Shown one piece after another: positions 9,667-18,408 of a stretch of 64,000 nt of DNA. Source of the DNA: Streptomonospora sp. PA3 (GTDB lineage Bacteria; Actinomycetota; Actinomycetes; Streptosporangiales; Streptosporangiaceae); contig NZ_VTZW01000010.1 of assembly GCF_009728995.1 (NCBI RefSeq), positions 186,001-250,000 of the forward strand, given 5' to 3'. The position numbers were made by a program, and so were the translations under genes. Within the stretch, counting starts at the first letter, position 1. Each line of letters starts with the position of its first letter. Under the pieces are notes generated by a model. The model saw only the letters and a program-made list of their open reading frames with translations. It was not told where the DNA came from and made no database searches.

Positions 9667-11415
9667 TCAGCCGGCGGCCACGACCGCGGCGACGCGGTCG
9701 ACCGCCTCGTCCACCCCGATGTCCTCGCGCTCGCCCGAGGTGCGGTCGCGCAGCTCCAGCCTGCCCTCGGACAGGCCCTTGCCCACGATGAGGCAGGTGG
9801 GCACGCCCAGCAGCTCGGCGTCGGTGAACTTCACGCCGGGGGACACGCCCTTGCGGTCGTCGACCAGGACCCGCACCCCGCGCTGCTCCAGCTGCTCGGC
9901 GATGCGCAGCGCGACCTCCACCTGCTCGCCCTTGCCGGTGCCGATCACGTGGACGTCGGCCGGCGCGACCTCGCGGGGCCACACGATGCCCTTGTCGTCG
10001 TGGGACTGCTCGACGATGGCCGCGACCACGCGCGAGACGCCGATCCCGTAGGAGCCCATGGTGACGCGCTTGGGTTTGCCGTCGGCGCCCAGCGCGTCCA
10101 GCTCGAAGGCGTCGGTGTACTTGCGGCCGAGCTGGAAGATGTGGCCGATCTCGATGCCGCGGGCGGGGTAGAGGGTGCCCTGCCCGTCGGGCGAGGGGTC
10201 GCCCTCGCGGACCTCGGCGGCCTCGACGGTGCCGTCGGGGGTGAAGTCGCGGCCGCAGACCAGGTTCATCACGTGGTGGTCGGGCTTGTCGGCCCCGGTG
10301 ATCCAGGCGGTGCCCTCGACGACGCGGGGGTCGACGAGGTAGCGCAGCTTGTTGCCGAGCAGCGCGTTGGGGCCCACGTAGCCCTTGACCAGGAACGGGT
10401 GGGCCGCGAAGTCGGCGTCGTCGAGCAGCTGCACCTCGGCGGGGTGCAGCGAGGCCTCCAGGCGCTTCATGTCGACCTCGCGGTCGCCGGGCACGCCGAC
10501 GCCCATGATCTCCCACTCCGCGGAGCCCGGGGCGCGCGTCTTGATCAGCACGTTCTTCAGGGTGTCGGCGGCGGTGAAGGTGCGTCCGAGCCCGGCGGCG
10601 TTGAAGAACTCCACCAGGGTCTCGATGGTGGGGGTGTCGGGGGTGTGGTGCACCTGCGCCTCGGGCAGGCCCTCGATCGGCTTGGCGGGCGGCGCCGGGG
10701 TGTGCACGGCCTCGACGTTGGCGGCGTAGTCCGAGGCGGTGCTGCGGACGAAGACGTCCTCGCCGGTGGGGGTCTCGGCCAGGAACTCCTCGGAGACCGA
10801 CCCGCCCATGGCGCCCGACATCGCCGAGACGGCCACGAACCGCAGGCCCAGCCGGTCGAAGATGCGGATGTAGGCCTGGCGGTGCAGGTCGTAGGAGTGC
10901 TGCAGGCCCTCGTCGTCGATGTCGAAGGAGTAGGAGTCCTTCATGTGGAACTCCCGGCCGCGCAGCACCCCGGCGCGCGGGCGGGGCTCGTCGCGGAACT
11001 TCTCCTGGATCTGGTACAGGATCACCGGGAAGTCCTTGTAGGAGGTGTACTCGCCCTTCACCAGGACCGTGAACAGCTCCTCGTGGGTGGGGGTGAGCGC
11101 GTAGTCGGCCCCCTTGCGGTCGTGCAGCCGGAAGAGCGCGTCGCCGTACTCGCTGCTGCGCCCGGTGGCGTCGTAGTACTCGCGCGGCAGCAGAGTGGGC
11201 AGCAGCATCTCCTGGGCGCCGATGCGGTTCATCTCCTCGCGGATCACCGCCGCGACGTTGTCGAGCACGATCTTGCCCAGCGGCATCCAGGAGTAGACGC
11301 CGGGCGCGGCGCGGCGGACATAGCCCCCGCGCACCATCAGCTTGTGACTCGGCACCTCGGCGTCCGCCGGGTCCTCGCGCAGGGTGCGCAGGAACAGGGT
11401 CGACATCCGCAGCAC
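9667..11415 (-). CDS. proS: Prolyl-tRNA synthetase (bacterial type with editing domain)
   Basis: Charges tRNA-Pro in the cytoplasm. It is 582 aa, with class II motif 2 ([10 protein letters not shown] then [12 protein letters not shown]), motif 3 ([14 protein letters not shown]), an inserted editing domain between about 225 and 395, and a C-terminal anticodon-binding domain. I place the start at the GTG 11415 because AGGAG is 5 nt upstream. The ATG at 11406 (MSTLFLRTL) is the alternative but would sit 14 nt from that site. A TAGCCT -10-like hexamer is at 11558-11553. Confidence 0.96.
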   Translation of the reverse strand: MLRMSTLFLRTLREDPADAEVPSHKLMVRGGYVRRAAPGVYSWMPLGKIVLDNVAAVIREEMNRIGAQEMLLPTLLPREYYDATGRSSEYGDALFRLHDRKGADYALTPTHEELFTVLVKGEYTSYKDFPVILYQIQEKFRDEPRPRAGVLRGREFHMKDSYSFDIDDEGLQHSYDLHRQAYIRIFDRLGLRFVAVSAMSGAMGGSVSEEFLAETPTGEDVFVRSTASDYAANVEAVHTPAPPAKPIEGLPEAQVHHTPDTPTIETLVEFFNAAGLGRTFTAADTLKNVLIKTRAPGSAEWEIMGVGVPGDREVDMKRLEASLHPAEVQLLDDADFAAHPFLVKGYVGPNALLGNKLRYLVDPRVVEGTAWITGADKPDHHVMNLVCGRDFTPDGTVEAAEVREGDPSPDGQGTLYPARGIEIGHIFQLGRKYTDAFELDALGADGKPKRVTMGSYGIGVSRVVAAIVEQSHDDKGIVWPREVAPADVHVIGTGKGEQVEVALRIAEQLEQRGVRVLVDDRKGVSPGVKFTDAELLGVPTCLIVGKGLSEGRLELRDRTSGEREDIGVDEAVDRVAAVVAAG

Positions 11416-11708
11416 GGCCACTCCTATAGGTCCAGTCAGATGTACGGGGTCGGCTCGTCCGGTCGGGCCCGCGCCTGCCGGGACCCGCGAGCGCGGACTC
11501 GCTCGAACCGCGGTCCGCCCGCTCGCCGCGGGCGACACGTGAGAGGAGTTCCAGGCTAGCGTTCGCCGACGGTGCCCGGGCACATGTGCCGCGAACGGGT
11601 CCGGGAGCAGGGCTCGGGCTGTCGGCAACCGGCTGCTCCTGTAGGCCCCGCCTGCCCGTACCGTTGAGGGCGGATCGGCACGCGAGGACACGATCGGGCG
11701 GGTTTGCC

Positions 11709-12548
11709 ATGACTGCGCATGAGGCGGGGCCGGGAACGCGGCGCCCGGAGGTCGAGCTGATGCGCGACGCAGATCGGCCCGACTCCTGGCTGCTGCTGGT
11801 CGACGGCACCCCGCAGTCGCACGTGGACCTTTCGGACCCCACCTATCTGGACTTCGAGTACGTGCAGCGCATCGGGCACGTCGCCGACCTGGCCGCCCCG
11901 CGCGGCGAGCCGATCCGGGCCCTGCACCTGGGCGCGGGCGCGCTGACGCTGGCCCGCTACATCGCCGCCACCCGCCCCGGCTCGCGCCAGCGGGCCGTGG
12001 ACGACAACCCCCGGTTGATCGAGCTGGTCCGCGAGTCGCTGCCGTGGGACCGCCGCGCCGACCTGCGGGTGGGGATCGCCGACGCCCGGGAGTGGCTGTC
12101 CCGGCGCCGCGATGACAGCGCCGACCTGATCGTCTCCGACGTGTTCGCGGGCGCGCAGACGCCCGCGGCGCTGACCTCGGTGGAGTTCTTCACCGACGCC
12201 GACCGGGTGCTCGGCGGCGGCGGGATCTGCGCGGCCAACGTCGGGGACGGCCGCCGCCTGCGCCACGTGCGCGCGCAGGCCGCCACGCTCGGCGCCGTCT
12301 TCGCCCACACGGCGCTGATCGCCGCGCCGGGGGTGCTGCGCGGCCGCCGCTTCGGCAACTTCGTGCTGCTGGGATCGCAGCGCCCGCTGCCCGTCGACGA
12401 GCTCACGCGGCGCGCCCACCGCGATCCGGACATGGCGCGGGTGCTGGCGGGCGAGCTGCTGGAGCGGTTCGTCGCCGGAGCCGCCCCGGTGCGCGACGCC
12501 ACCGCCACCGACTCGCCCCTGCCGCCCGACGACGTGTTCGCGCGCTGA
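11709..12548 (+). CDS. Spermidine-synthase-like methyltransferase-fold protein
   Basis: 279 aa. It has the Rossmann AdoMet-type glycine loop ([14 protein letters not shown], about 76-89), an acidic end of strand 2 ([11 protein letters not shown]) and a later [10 protein letters not shown] where spermidine synthases keep a catalytic Asp. It resembles the fused polyamine-synthase-like proteins of actinobacteria; the aminopropyl acceptor site cannot be judged, so I would not assign polyamine synthesis. The start ATG at 11709 precedes the first conserved segment. It is a single gene between proS (divergent) and an unknown gene (convergent). Confidence 0.75.
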   Translation: MTAHEAGPGTRRPEVELMRDADRPDSWLLLVDGTPQSHVDLSDPTYLDFEYVQRIGHVADLAAPRGEPIRALHLGAGALTLARYIAATRPGSRQRAVDDNPRLIELVRESLPWDRRADLRVGIADAREWLSRRRDDSADLIVSDVFAGAQTPAALTSVEFFTDADRVLGGGGICAANVGDGRRLRHVRAQAATLGAVFAHTALIAAPGVLRGRRFGNFVLLGSQRPLPVDELTRRAHRDPDMARVLAGELLERFVAGAAPVRDATATDSPLPPDDVFAR

Positions 12549-12569
12549 CCCGCTCCCGGGGGCGGCCCG

Positions 12570-13262
12570 TCAGCCGGGGAGTTCGTGGTCCAGCAGGAAG
12601 GAGAACTCCGGCGTCTGCTTGACGGCGACGCCGCCGCCGGGATCGGGCTGGGTGCTCATCGCGGTGACCCGCCCGTTGCGCCACCAGATGATCTGGTCGG
12701 TGACCGGGTCGCCGTCCCTGGTCAGGCTCTGGAAGGTCTGGTAGAGGAACGGCAGCAGCGAGACGGACCGCCGGCTGCGCAGCACGGCGAAGAGCATGGT
12801 GTTGGGCGAGGGCAGCATGACCACCGCGCCGTAGGGCAGGGGCTCCTGGGCCACCTCGACCAGGCGCATCACGTGCGCCGACCCCGGCCAGCCGATGCCG
12901 TGCAGCACGTGCACCGGGGTATCGGCGTTCGTCTGGAAGGTCTGCAGGTCGTAGGGCTCGTAGGCAAGGTTGCGCATGGCGGCGAACCACAGGTCCTGCT
13001 TGCCCAGTCCCCACGCCCGCGCGTGGCGCACGTCCAGCACGGCCGCCTCGTAGTTTTCGGGATTGGTCCGGTAGCACAGCAGAGCGGTCAGGTGCGGACT
13101 GATCGAGTACGCCAGCTTGTCGCCGCCCAGCCCCGAAGGGTCGCCGGTGAGGACGATCCGCAGGTAGGGCTGCGCGGCCGCGTAGGGCTCGGCGAGCAGG
13201 CGGCTGTGCACGTCGGAGGCCGGCGGGCCGGGGCGGCCGTGCGGGGGGTAGGGGGCGTTCAT
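12570..13262 (-). CDS. Conserved hypothetical protein
   Basis: 230 aa; I do not recognise the family. It is soluble, with no signal peptide or membrane helix. It is aromatic-rich in the middle (KQDLWFAAMRNLAYEPYDLQTF) and contains SISPHLTALLCYRTNPENYEAAVLDVRHARAWG. The composition and codon pattern are like those of the neighbours, and it converges on the previous gene with 21 bp between stops. The start ATG at 13262 is the only plausible one. Confidence 0.7.
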   Translation of the reverse strand: MNAPYPPHGRPGPPASDVHSRLLAEPYAAAQPYLRIVLTGDPSGLGGDKLAYSISPHLTALLCYRTNPENYEAAVLDVRHARAWGLGKQDLWFAAMRNLAYEPYDLQTFQTNADTPVHVLHGIGWPGSAHVMRLVEVAQEPLPYGAVVMLPSPNTMLFAVLRSRRSVSLLPFLYQTFQSLTRDGDPVTDQIIWWRNGRVTAMSTQPDPGGGVAVKQTPEFSFLLDHELPG

Positions 13263-13565
13263 CGCAGGTGGGAGTCCTGACGTGCTGCGGCCGGCGGGTC
13301 CGCGCCTGGCGGGACCGGGCACCGGCTCGTGGGTGTGGTCGGAGCGGCCCGGTGGCGGCGCCGGCGGGATCGCGGCCGGGCCGACTCGGCCGGGACCGGA
13401 ATCGGCATTGTGCGGCAGTATCCCACCGGCGCGCCACTTCCGCCCCGGCGACGGCGGGCCGGCGCGCCGCGATCACCGGCGATCGCGGGTGGCACAGGGC
13501 GTTTCCGCCGCAGGCACGCCGGTCCGGACCGGCGCCCCGGCCTCCGGGCGGCCCCGTGCGGTGCG

Positions 13566-13571
13566 CTAGCC
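13566..13571 (+). promoter_or_regulatory. -10-like hexamer for a leaderless leader-peptide transcript
   Basis: TAGCCT lies 8 nt before the ATG of the leader peptide, so transcription could start at or next to that ATG. I see no clear -35 hexamer. Confidence 0.4.
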
Positions 13572-13579
13572 TCGCAGGC

Positions 13580-13627
13580 ATGCGGTATCGGACACGGCGC
13601 TTCTCCACTCCCCCGCCCCGGCGCTGA
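13580..13627 (+). CDS. Arg-rich leader peptide upstream of EamA transporter
   Basis: A 15-codon reading frame (MRYRTRRFSTPPPRR) with 6 Arg and a PPP run, which can stall ribosomes. It ends 13 bp before a perfect GC hairpin. The arrangement of a short peptide, a hairpin and then an exporter gene is that of a translation-coupled attenuator. It is too short to be supported by composition, so the call rests on this layout and on the -10-like hexamer just upstream. Confidence 0.45.
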   Translation: MRYRTRRFSTPPPRR

Positions 13628-13640
13628 GCGGGGTGTTCGC

Positions 13641-13664
13641 CGCGCGCCCGGGACCGGGCGCGCG
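13641..13664 (+). terminator. Possible attenuator hairpin
   Basis: A perfect 10-bp all-GC stem (13641-13650 with 13655-13664) closed by a GGAC loop, between the leader peptide and the EamA start at 13775. No U tract follows. Confidence 0.5.
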
Positions 13665-13774
13665 TCTGCCGCGCGCTCGGGCGCGCCGAGTGCACCGCGG
13701 TGCGCCCGGCCCGCTGCGCCGCCCCGCGCCGACGACGTCCTCGTCCACCACCGTCGCCGCCGGAGTACTCGACC

Positions 13775-14812
13775 GTGTCCGACCACTTCTCCTCCGCCCT
13801 GCCCTCCTCCGACTCCGCTGATCCCCGTTCGCCGGCGCCCCCGCCGCCCGAGTCCCCCTCCTCCGGCGACGGACGGGAGCGTTCCGGCGGCACGCGGCGC
13901 GGGTTCGCCCTGCTGGTGGCCGCGGGCCTGCTGTGGGGCACCAGCGGGTTGGCCGGCCACGGCCTGCAGGCCGCCGGCGTGACCGTTTCGGCGGTCGCCT
14001 GCTACCGGCTGCTGGTCGCGGGCGCGGTGATCGGCGGCTTCCTCGCGCTGTCGGGCCGCCTCGCCCGCCTGCCGCGCACCCGCCCGCTGATGGTGCGCCT
14101 GCTGGTCAACGGCCTGCTGCACGCGGTCTTCCAGTACTGCTACTTCGCCTCCCTGACGCTGATACCCGTGGGCCTGGCGACTCTGGTCAAGATCGGCAGC
14201 GTGCCGGTGTTCGTGGCCGCGGGGATCTGCCTGGCCGCGCGGCGCGCGCCCGCGGCGCGTCTGGTGGTCTCGGTGCTGCTCGCGGTGAGCGGGCTGGCGC
14301 TGCTGATCGGGTTCCCCGCCACCGGTGCGAGCGCCGCCGACCTGGCACTGGGGATGGCCTGCGCGCTCGGCGCCGGACTGACGTTCTCGGTGATGACCCT
14401 GGTCAACCGGACGCCGGTGGCCGGGCTGGACCCGCTGGCCAACGCCGGGCTGGGACTGCTGGTCGGCGGACTGCTCCTGGCTCCGGCGGGCCTGGCCGCG
14501 GGCATGGCGGTGCCGCTGGAGCCCGCACCGCTGGGCCTGCTGCTGTATCTGGCGCTGGTGCCCACGGTCCTCGCCTACCTCGCCTACTTCGGCGGCGTCA
14601 GCAGGGCCTCCGACGCCGGGGCGGCCGTGGGCACGATCGCCGAGCCGCTGACCGCGGCGCTGCTGTCGATGGCGCTGCTTGGCGAGGACATGACGCCGAT
14701 CGGTGCGGTCGGCGCCGTGCTGCTGGCCGCCGCGATGGGCACCGACTACGCGGCCGGCGTACTGCACCGCCGGCGCAGGCGGCGCGCGGCGCGGCGGCGG
14801 GCGCCGCGCTGA
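13775..14812 (+). CDS. EamA/DMT-family transporter
   Basis: 345 aa with ten predicted membrane segments in two EamA repeats, beginning at about residue 40 (RGFALLVAAGLLWGTSGLAG) and again near residue 185 (LALGMACALGAGLTFSVMTLV). Such proteins export or import amino acids and other small metabolites; the substrate is unknown. I use the GTG at 13775, which has CGGAG 9 nt upstream. The first 40 residues are Ser/Pro-rich and cytosolic, and the tail is Arg-rich. Expression is probably controlled by the leader peptide and hairpin upstream. Confidence 0.88.
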   Translation: MSDHFSSALPSSDSADPRSPAPPPPESPSSGDGRERSGGTRRGFALLVAAGLLWGTSGLAGHGLQAAGVTVSAVACYRLLVAGAVIGGFLALSGRLARLPRTRPLMVRLLVNGLLHAVFQYCYFASLTLIPVGLATLVKIGSVPVFVAAGICLAARRAPAARLVVSVLLAVSGLALLIGFPATGASAADLALGMACALGAGLTFSVMTLVNRTPVAGLDPLANAGLGLLVGGLLLAPAGLAAGMAVPLEPAPLGLLLYLALVPTVLAYLAYFGGVSRASDAGAAVGTIAEPLTAALLSMALLGEDMTPIGAVGAVLLAAAMGTDYAAGVLHRRRRRRAARRRAPR

Positions 14813-14927
14813 GGGCGCCCGCCGCACGCCGCTCCGCTCCCGCGGGAGGCGGCGCTACTCCGCAGGGCGTACCCGCAGCGCTCGCGGAGCCTCCCGGAGG
14901 ATGACGGGCGTCCGGGCGGCCGGCGCG

Positions 14928-14942
14928 TAATGTCGATACGTG
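14928..14942 (+). promoter_or_regulatory. -10-like site just before the sensor kinase start
   Basis: TAATGT at 14928-14933 lies 6 nt before the GTG at 14940, which suggests a leaderless transcript. No recognisable -35 sequence or Shine-Dalgarno sequence is present. Confidence 0.35.
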
Positions 14943-16208
14943 CTGTCCCGACTCACACCGCGCCGCGGCGACGTATGGATCGCATCGGCGGCGGCGGCGC
15001 TCATAGTCGGCTGGTCCGTCGCGGCGCAGCTGCTGCCCGACCCGCCCCCGGCCGCACGGCCGCTGGCGCCGTGGGGCCTGGTGTTCATGGCGGCGGCGAT
15101 CGTCCCGCTGGCCTGGCGCAGCCGGTTCCCGGTGGCCGTGGCCGTCGTCTCCGTCGTCGCCTCCACGCTGTACTATCCCCTGGGCTTTCCCGACGGGCCC
15201 GCGGGGCTGGCGGGGGTGGTAGCCCTGTTCGGCGTCGCCGCCGACGGGTACCGCTGGCAGGCCTGGACCCTGGGGCTGTCGCAGTTCCTGGTGATCCACC
15301 TCTGGGAGGCGGTGGTCTACGGCTCTCCGCGCCTGGATTCGGCCATCGCCGTGCTGGAGATGGTGCTGGTCGTGCTCATCGGCGGCGAAGTGGTGCGCCG
15401 GCGCCGGGAGAACCGCAGGCTGGCGAGCGAGCGCGCCGATGAGGCGCTGCGCACCCGCGAGGAGGCGGTCCTGCGCCGCGCCTCGGAGGAGCGGGTGCGG
15501 CTGGCCCGCGAGGTGCACGACGCGGTCGCGCACAACATCTCGCTGATCAACGTGCAGGCGGGCACCGCGCTCTACCTGATCGATTCCGAGCCCGAGAGGG
15601 CCGCCGAAGCACTGGCCACCATCAAGCGGACCAGCAAGGACACGCTGCAGGAGCTGCGCGCGACGCTGAACGTGCTGCGGTCCGTCGACGAGCAGGCGCC
15701 GCGCTCGCCCGCGCCCGGGCTCGACCGCATCGAGGAGCTGGCCGAAGGCGCCCGCGGCGCCGGGCTCGACGTGCGGGTGGAACGCAGCGGAGGGCCGCCG
15801 CCGGGTTCGCCCAACGTCGAGGCCGCCGCCTACCGCATCGTCCAGGAGGCGCTGACCAACGTCGTGCGGCACGCGGGTGCCACCGCGGTCGCCGTCGAAG
15901 TGGAGTGCCTCCCCGGCCGCGTGCGGTTGCTGGTGCGCGACGACGGCGCGGGGGCGGACGGCTTCTCGCCCGGCAACGGCATCGTCGGGATGCGCGAACG
16001 GGTGGCCGCGCTGGGGGGCGAGATCGCGGCGGGGCCGCACCCCGAAGGCGGATTCGCCGTGCGGGCCGCGCTTCCCGTGCCCGTACCCGCGGACGGCGGG
16101 GAGCCGGGCGTGCCTTCGGCCGCCGGACGCGGTACACAAGGCGGGGAGGACGGCGGCGCGGACGGCGGTCGGCCACCGCGCCGACCGGGAAGGGAGCGGC
16201 GCGGGTGA
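14940..16208 (+). CDS. Two-component sensor histidine kinase (HisKA_3/NarL-type)
   Basis: 422 aa. The N-terminal part has about four membrane segments (roughly 13-30, 46-60, 64-80, 88-101, and another near 134-148). The phospho-accepting His is H193 in REVHDAVAHN. The ATPase domain has the N box QEALTNVVRHAG and G boxes DDGAGADG and GNGIVGMRERV. The signal sensed is unknown. Its TGA overlaps the GTG of the response regulator (GTGA), so the pair is translated together. It lies upstream of cydAB on the same strand, but a link is only positional. Confidence 0.93.
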   Translation: MLSRLTPRRGDVWIASAAAALIVGWSVAAQLLPDPPPAARPLAPWGLVFMAAAIVPLAWRSRFPVAVAVVSVVASTLYYPLGFPDGPAGLAGVVALFGVAADGYRWQAWTLGLSQFLVIHLWEAVVYGSPRLDSAIAVLEMVLVVLIGGEVVRRRRENRRLASERADEALRTREEAVLRRASEERVRLAREVHDAVAHNISLINVQAGTALYLIDSEPERAAEALATIKRTSKDTLQELRATLNVLRSVDEQAPRSPAPGLDRIEELAEGARGAGLDVRVERSGGPPPGSPNVEAAAYRIVQEALTNVVRHAGATAVAVEVECLPGRVRLLVRDDGAGADGFSPGNGIVGMRERVAALGGEIAAGPHPEGGFAVRAALPVPVPADGGEPGVPSAAGRGTQGGEDGGADGGRPPRRPGRERRG

Positions 16209-16870
16209 TCAGGGTTCTGCTCGCCGACGACCAGGCGCTGGTCCGCGCCGGGTTCCGGGCTCTGCTGGACAGCGCCCCCGACATCTCGGTCGCGGCCGAA
16301 GCCGCCGACGGCCGCGAAGCGGTGCGGCTCGCCGCGGCCGAGCGCCCCGACGTGGTGCTCATGGACATCCGCATGCCCGGACTCGACGGGCTGGCCGCCA
16401 CCGAGCGGATCCTCGCCGATCCCGCGCTCGCCGACGTGCGCATCGTCATCCTGACGACCTTCGACCTGGACGAGTACATCTTCGACGCACTGCGCATGGG
16501 CGCCAGCGGGTTTCTGGTCAAAGACACCGAACCCGAGGACCTGCTGCAGGGCGTGCGGGTGGTGGCGCGCGGGGACGCGCTGCTCTCGCCCACGGTGACG
16601 CGGCGGCTGATCGCCGACTACGCCAAGCGGCCGCGGCGCCCCGTACCCTCGGCGCGGCTGGAGGAGCTGACCGAGCGCGAGCGGGAGGTGCTGGCGCTGG
16701 TGGGCGCCGGGCTGTCCAACGAGGAGATCGCCCAGCGGCTCGTCGTCAGCCCGGCCACGGCGAAGACCCACGTCAGCAGGACCATGGTCAAGCTGCGCGT
16801 GCGCGACCGCGCCCAGCTCGTGGTCATCGCCTACGAGAGCTCGCTGGTCACGCCCGGCTGGATCGACTGA
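16205..16870 (+). CDS. NarL/LuxR-family response regulator
   Basis: 221 aa. The receiver domain has the acidic pair ADD at 7-9, the phosphorylation site D54 in VLMDIRMPG, and the conserved Lys in GFLVKDTEP. A LuxR-type helix-turn-helix follows (LTEREREVLALVGAGLSNEE, about 156-175). The GTG start overlaps the kinase stop by 4 bp. It is the cognate regulator of the kinase encoded upstream; target genes are unknown. Confidence 0.94.
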   Translation: MIRVLLADDQALVRAGFRALLDSAPDISVAAEAADGREAVRLAAAERPDVVLMDIRMPGLDGLAATERILADPALADVRIVILTTFDLDEYIFDALRMGASGFLVKDTEPEDLLQGVRVVARGDALLSPTVTRRLIADYAKRPRRPVPSARLEELTEREREVLALVGAGLSNEEIAQRLVVSPATAKTHVSRTMVKLRVRDRAQLVVIAYESSLVTPGWID

Positions 16871-17087
16871 CACCGCCGGCGGCGCCCGACCGGGAGGGGG
16901 CCCGGCCCTCCGGGGATCCCTGAGGCGCCTGCGGGGCCACCCCTACGCCGGACGCGGTAAGCCGCGCCTGCGGCCCGCGCCCGAAGGCGTATCCGCATTG
17001 CCTCCCGCCGGGCGATGCCGCGCGGCGGGTCGCGCGGCCATGCTCGTGTCGGATCACAGCCCGCCGACCCCGTGAGGCGCCGCCGAC

Positions 17088-18344
17088 ATGTTCGAGGACC
17101 CGCTGCTGCTGGCACGCGCGCAGTTCGCACTGACCGCGAGCGTCCACTACCTTTTCGTGGCCCTGACGTTGGGCCTGGCTCCGTTCATCCTGTTCGGCCA
17201 GCTCAGCGCCACTCTGCGGCGCGATGAGGCGCGGATGCGCGCGGTCCGCTTCTGGGGCGGGCTCTACGTCGTCAACTATGCGATGGGCGTGCTGTCGGGC
17301 CTGGTGATGGAGCTTCAGCTGGCGCTGAACTGGAGCGGGCTGAGCGACATGTTCGGCTACGCCTTCGGCGCTCCGCTGGCGGTGGAGACGATGGGCGCGT
17401 TCTTCGTGGAATCGACCTTCCTGGGCCTGTGGATCTTCGGCTGGGACCGGATGAGCCGATGGGCGCACCTGATGTGCTTCGCGGTGGTCACCGCCACCGC
17501 CTACCTGTCGGCCTTCTGGGTGCTGGTGGCCAACGGCTTCCTGCGCTACCCCGTGGGCGGGCTGCGGATCGAGGACGGCACGGCGCGGGTCAGCGACCCG
17601 GCGGCGCTGATGGCCAACCCCTCGACGCTGATGGCGTTGGGGCACATCACCGCCGGCGCACTGCTGCTGGGATCGAGCGTGGTGATCGCGGTCAGCGCCT
17701 ACCACCTGGCCCGGCGCAACGATCCCGACCGGATCTTCGGGCGCGGCATCCGCTGGGGGATCGTCGTGTTCGCGCTGGCCCTGGAGCCCACCGCCCACAT
17801 CGGCGGGATGCAGTTCTCCCTCTACGACAAGACGCCGCCCGCGAGCGGGCTGACCTACAGCCCGGAGGAGATCGAGGCCATCGAGGCGGGCAGCGGCGGC
17901 GCCGGGTCCATCGGCGCGGTCGGCGAGGTGGTGATGTTCAGCGCCTGGGCGCTGATGTTCTTCATCGTCCCCGTGCTGCTGCTGACCTGGCTGGTGCGCC
18001 GCCTGGACCGCTGGCGGGGTGTGCTGTGGCCGCTGGTGCTGCTGCCGTTCCTGCCGTATGCGGCCAGCGTCGGCGGGTGGCTGGCGCGCGAGACCCAACG
18101 CCAGCCCTGGGCGGTGGAGGATCTGCTGACCACCGCCGACGCCGTGACCGACATGACGCCGGGGATGGCCGTGCTCTCGTTCTCGCTGTTCACTCTCGCG
18201 TTCGCGGTGCTGGCCGCCGTCACCTATGTGCTGCTGGTGCGCTTCGCCCGGCTCGGGCCGGAGGGCGGTCCGCTCGCTCCGGCGCGCACGGGCGGGCCGA
18301 TCGCCGGCGAGGCGGACGGGCGGCCGCCGGTGCACACCTTCTAG
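17088..18344 (+). CDS. cydA: Cytochrome bd ubiquinol/menaquinol oxidase subunit I
   Basis: Membrane subunit that oxidises quinol and reduces O2 with high affinity without pumping protons. It is 418 aa, a short-Q-loop form. Haem ligands and channel residues are in the expected places: H20 (ASVHYLF), E100 and E108 (AVETMGAFFVEST), and H186 (MALGHITAG). A Met haem ligand is probable in the following helices. About nine membrane segments are visible. It is followed by cydB after 64 bp; cydDC are not in the window. I found no Rex-type operator in the 217-bp upstream gap. Confidence 0.95.
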   Translation: MFEDPLLLARAQFALTASVHYLFVALTLGLAPFILFGQLSATLRRDEARMRAVRFWGGLYVVNYAMGVLSGLVMELQLALNWSGLSDMFGYAFGAPLAVETMGAFFVESTFLGLWIFGWDRMSRWAHLMCFAVVTATAYLSAFWVLVANGFLRYPVGGLRIEDGTARVSDPAALMANPSTLMALGHITAGALLLGSSVVIAVSAYHLARRNDPDRIFGRGIRWGIVVFALALEPTAHIGGMQFSLYDKTPPASGLTYSPEEIEAIEAGSGGAGSIGAVGEVVMFSAWALMFFIVPVLLLTWLVRRLDRWRGVLWPLVLLPFLPYAASVGGWLARETQRQPWAVEDLLTTADAVTDMTPGMAVLSFSLFTLAFAVLAAVTYVLLVRFARLGPEGGPLAPARTGGPIAGEADGRPPVHTF

Positions 18345-18408
18345 GGGCCTCGCGGCCCGTCCGCCGACAAACCCGCCCACTTCCCCGCCCTCATCGAAGG
18401 AGCCGACC

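Larger units (their letters stand above)
13263..13774. other. Intergenic leader region of the EamA exporter
   Basis: 512 bp between two divergent genes. The right half holds a TAGCCT -10-like hexamer (13566-13571), a 15-residue leader peptide (13580-13627) and a very stable hairpin (13641-13664), all on the plus strand ahead of the transporter. The left part (13263-13560) shows nothing I can name. Confidence 0.6.

Noticed and set aside
8825-11842. Minus-strand reading of 1005 codons across proS
   Set aside because: An out-of-frame shadow rich in Arg/Gly/Ala; proS in the other frame has all synthetase motifs.
15830-16873. Minus-strand reading opposite the two-component genes
   Set aside because: The opposite strand encodes complete kinase and response-regulator domains; the minus reading has no recognisable domain.
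16871-17087. Rex operator upstream of cydA
   Set aside because: GTGTCGGATCAC resembles half-sites but has 6 instead of 8 bp between GTG and CAC and lacks the TT/AA flanks.
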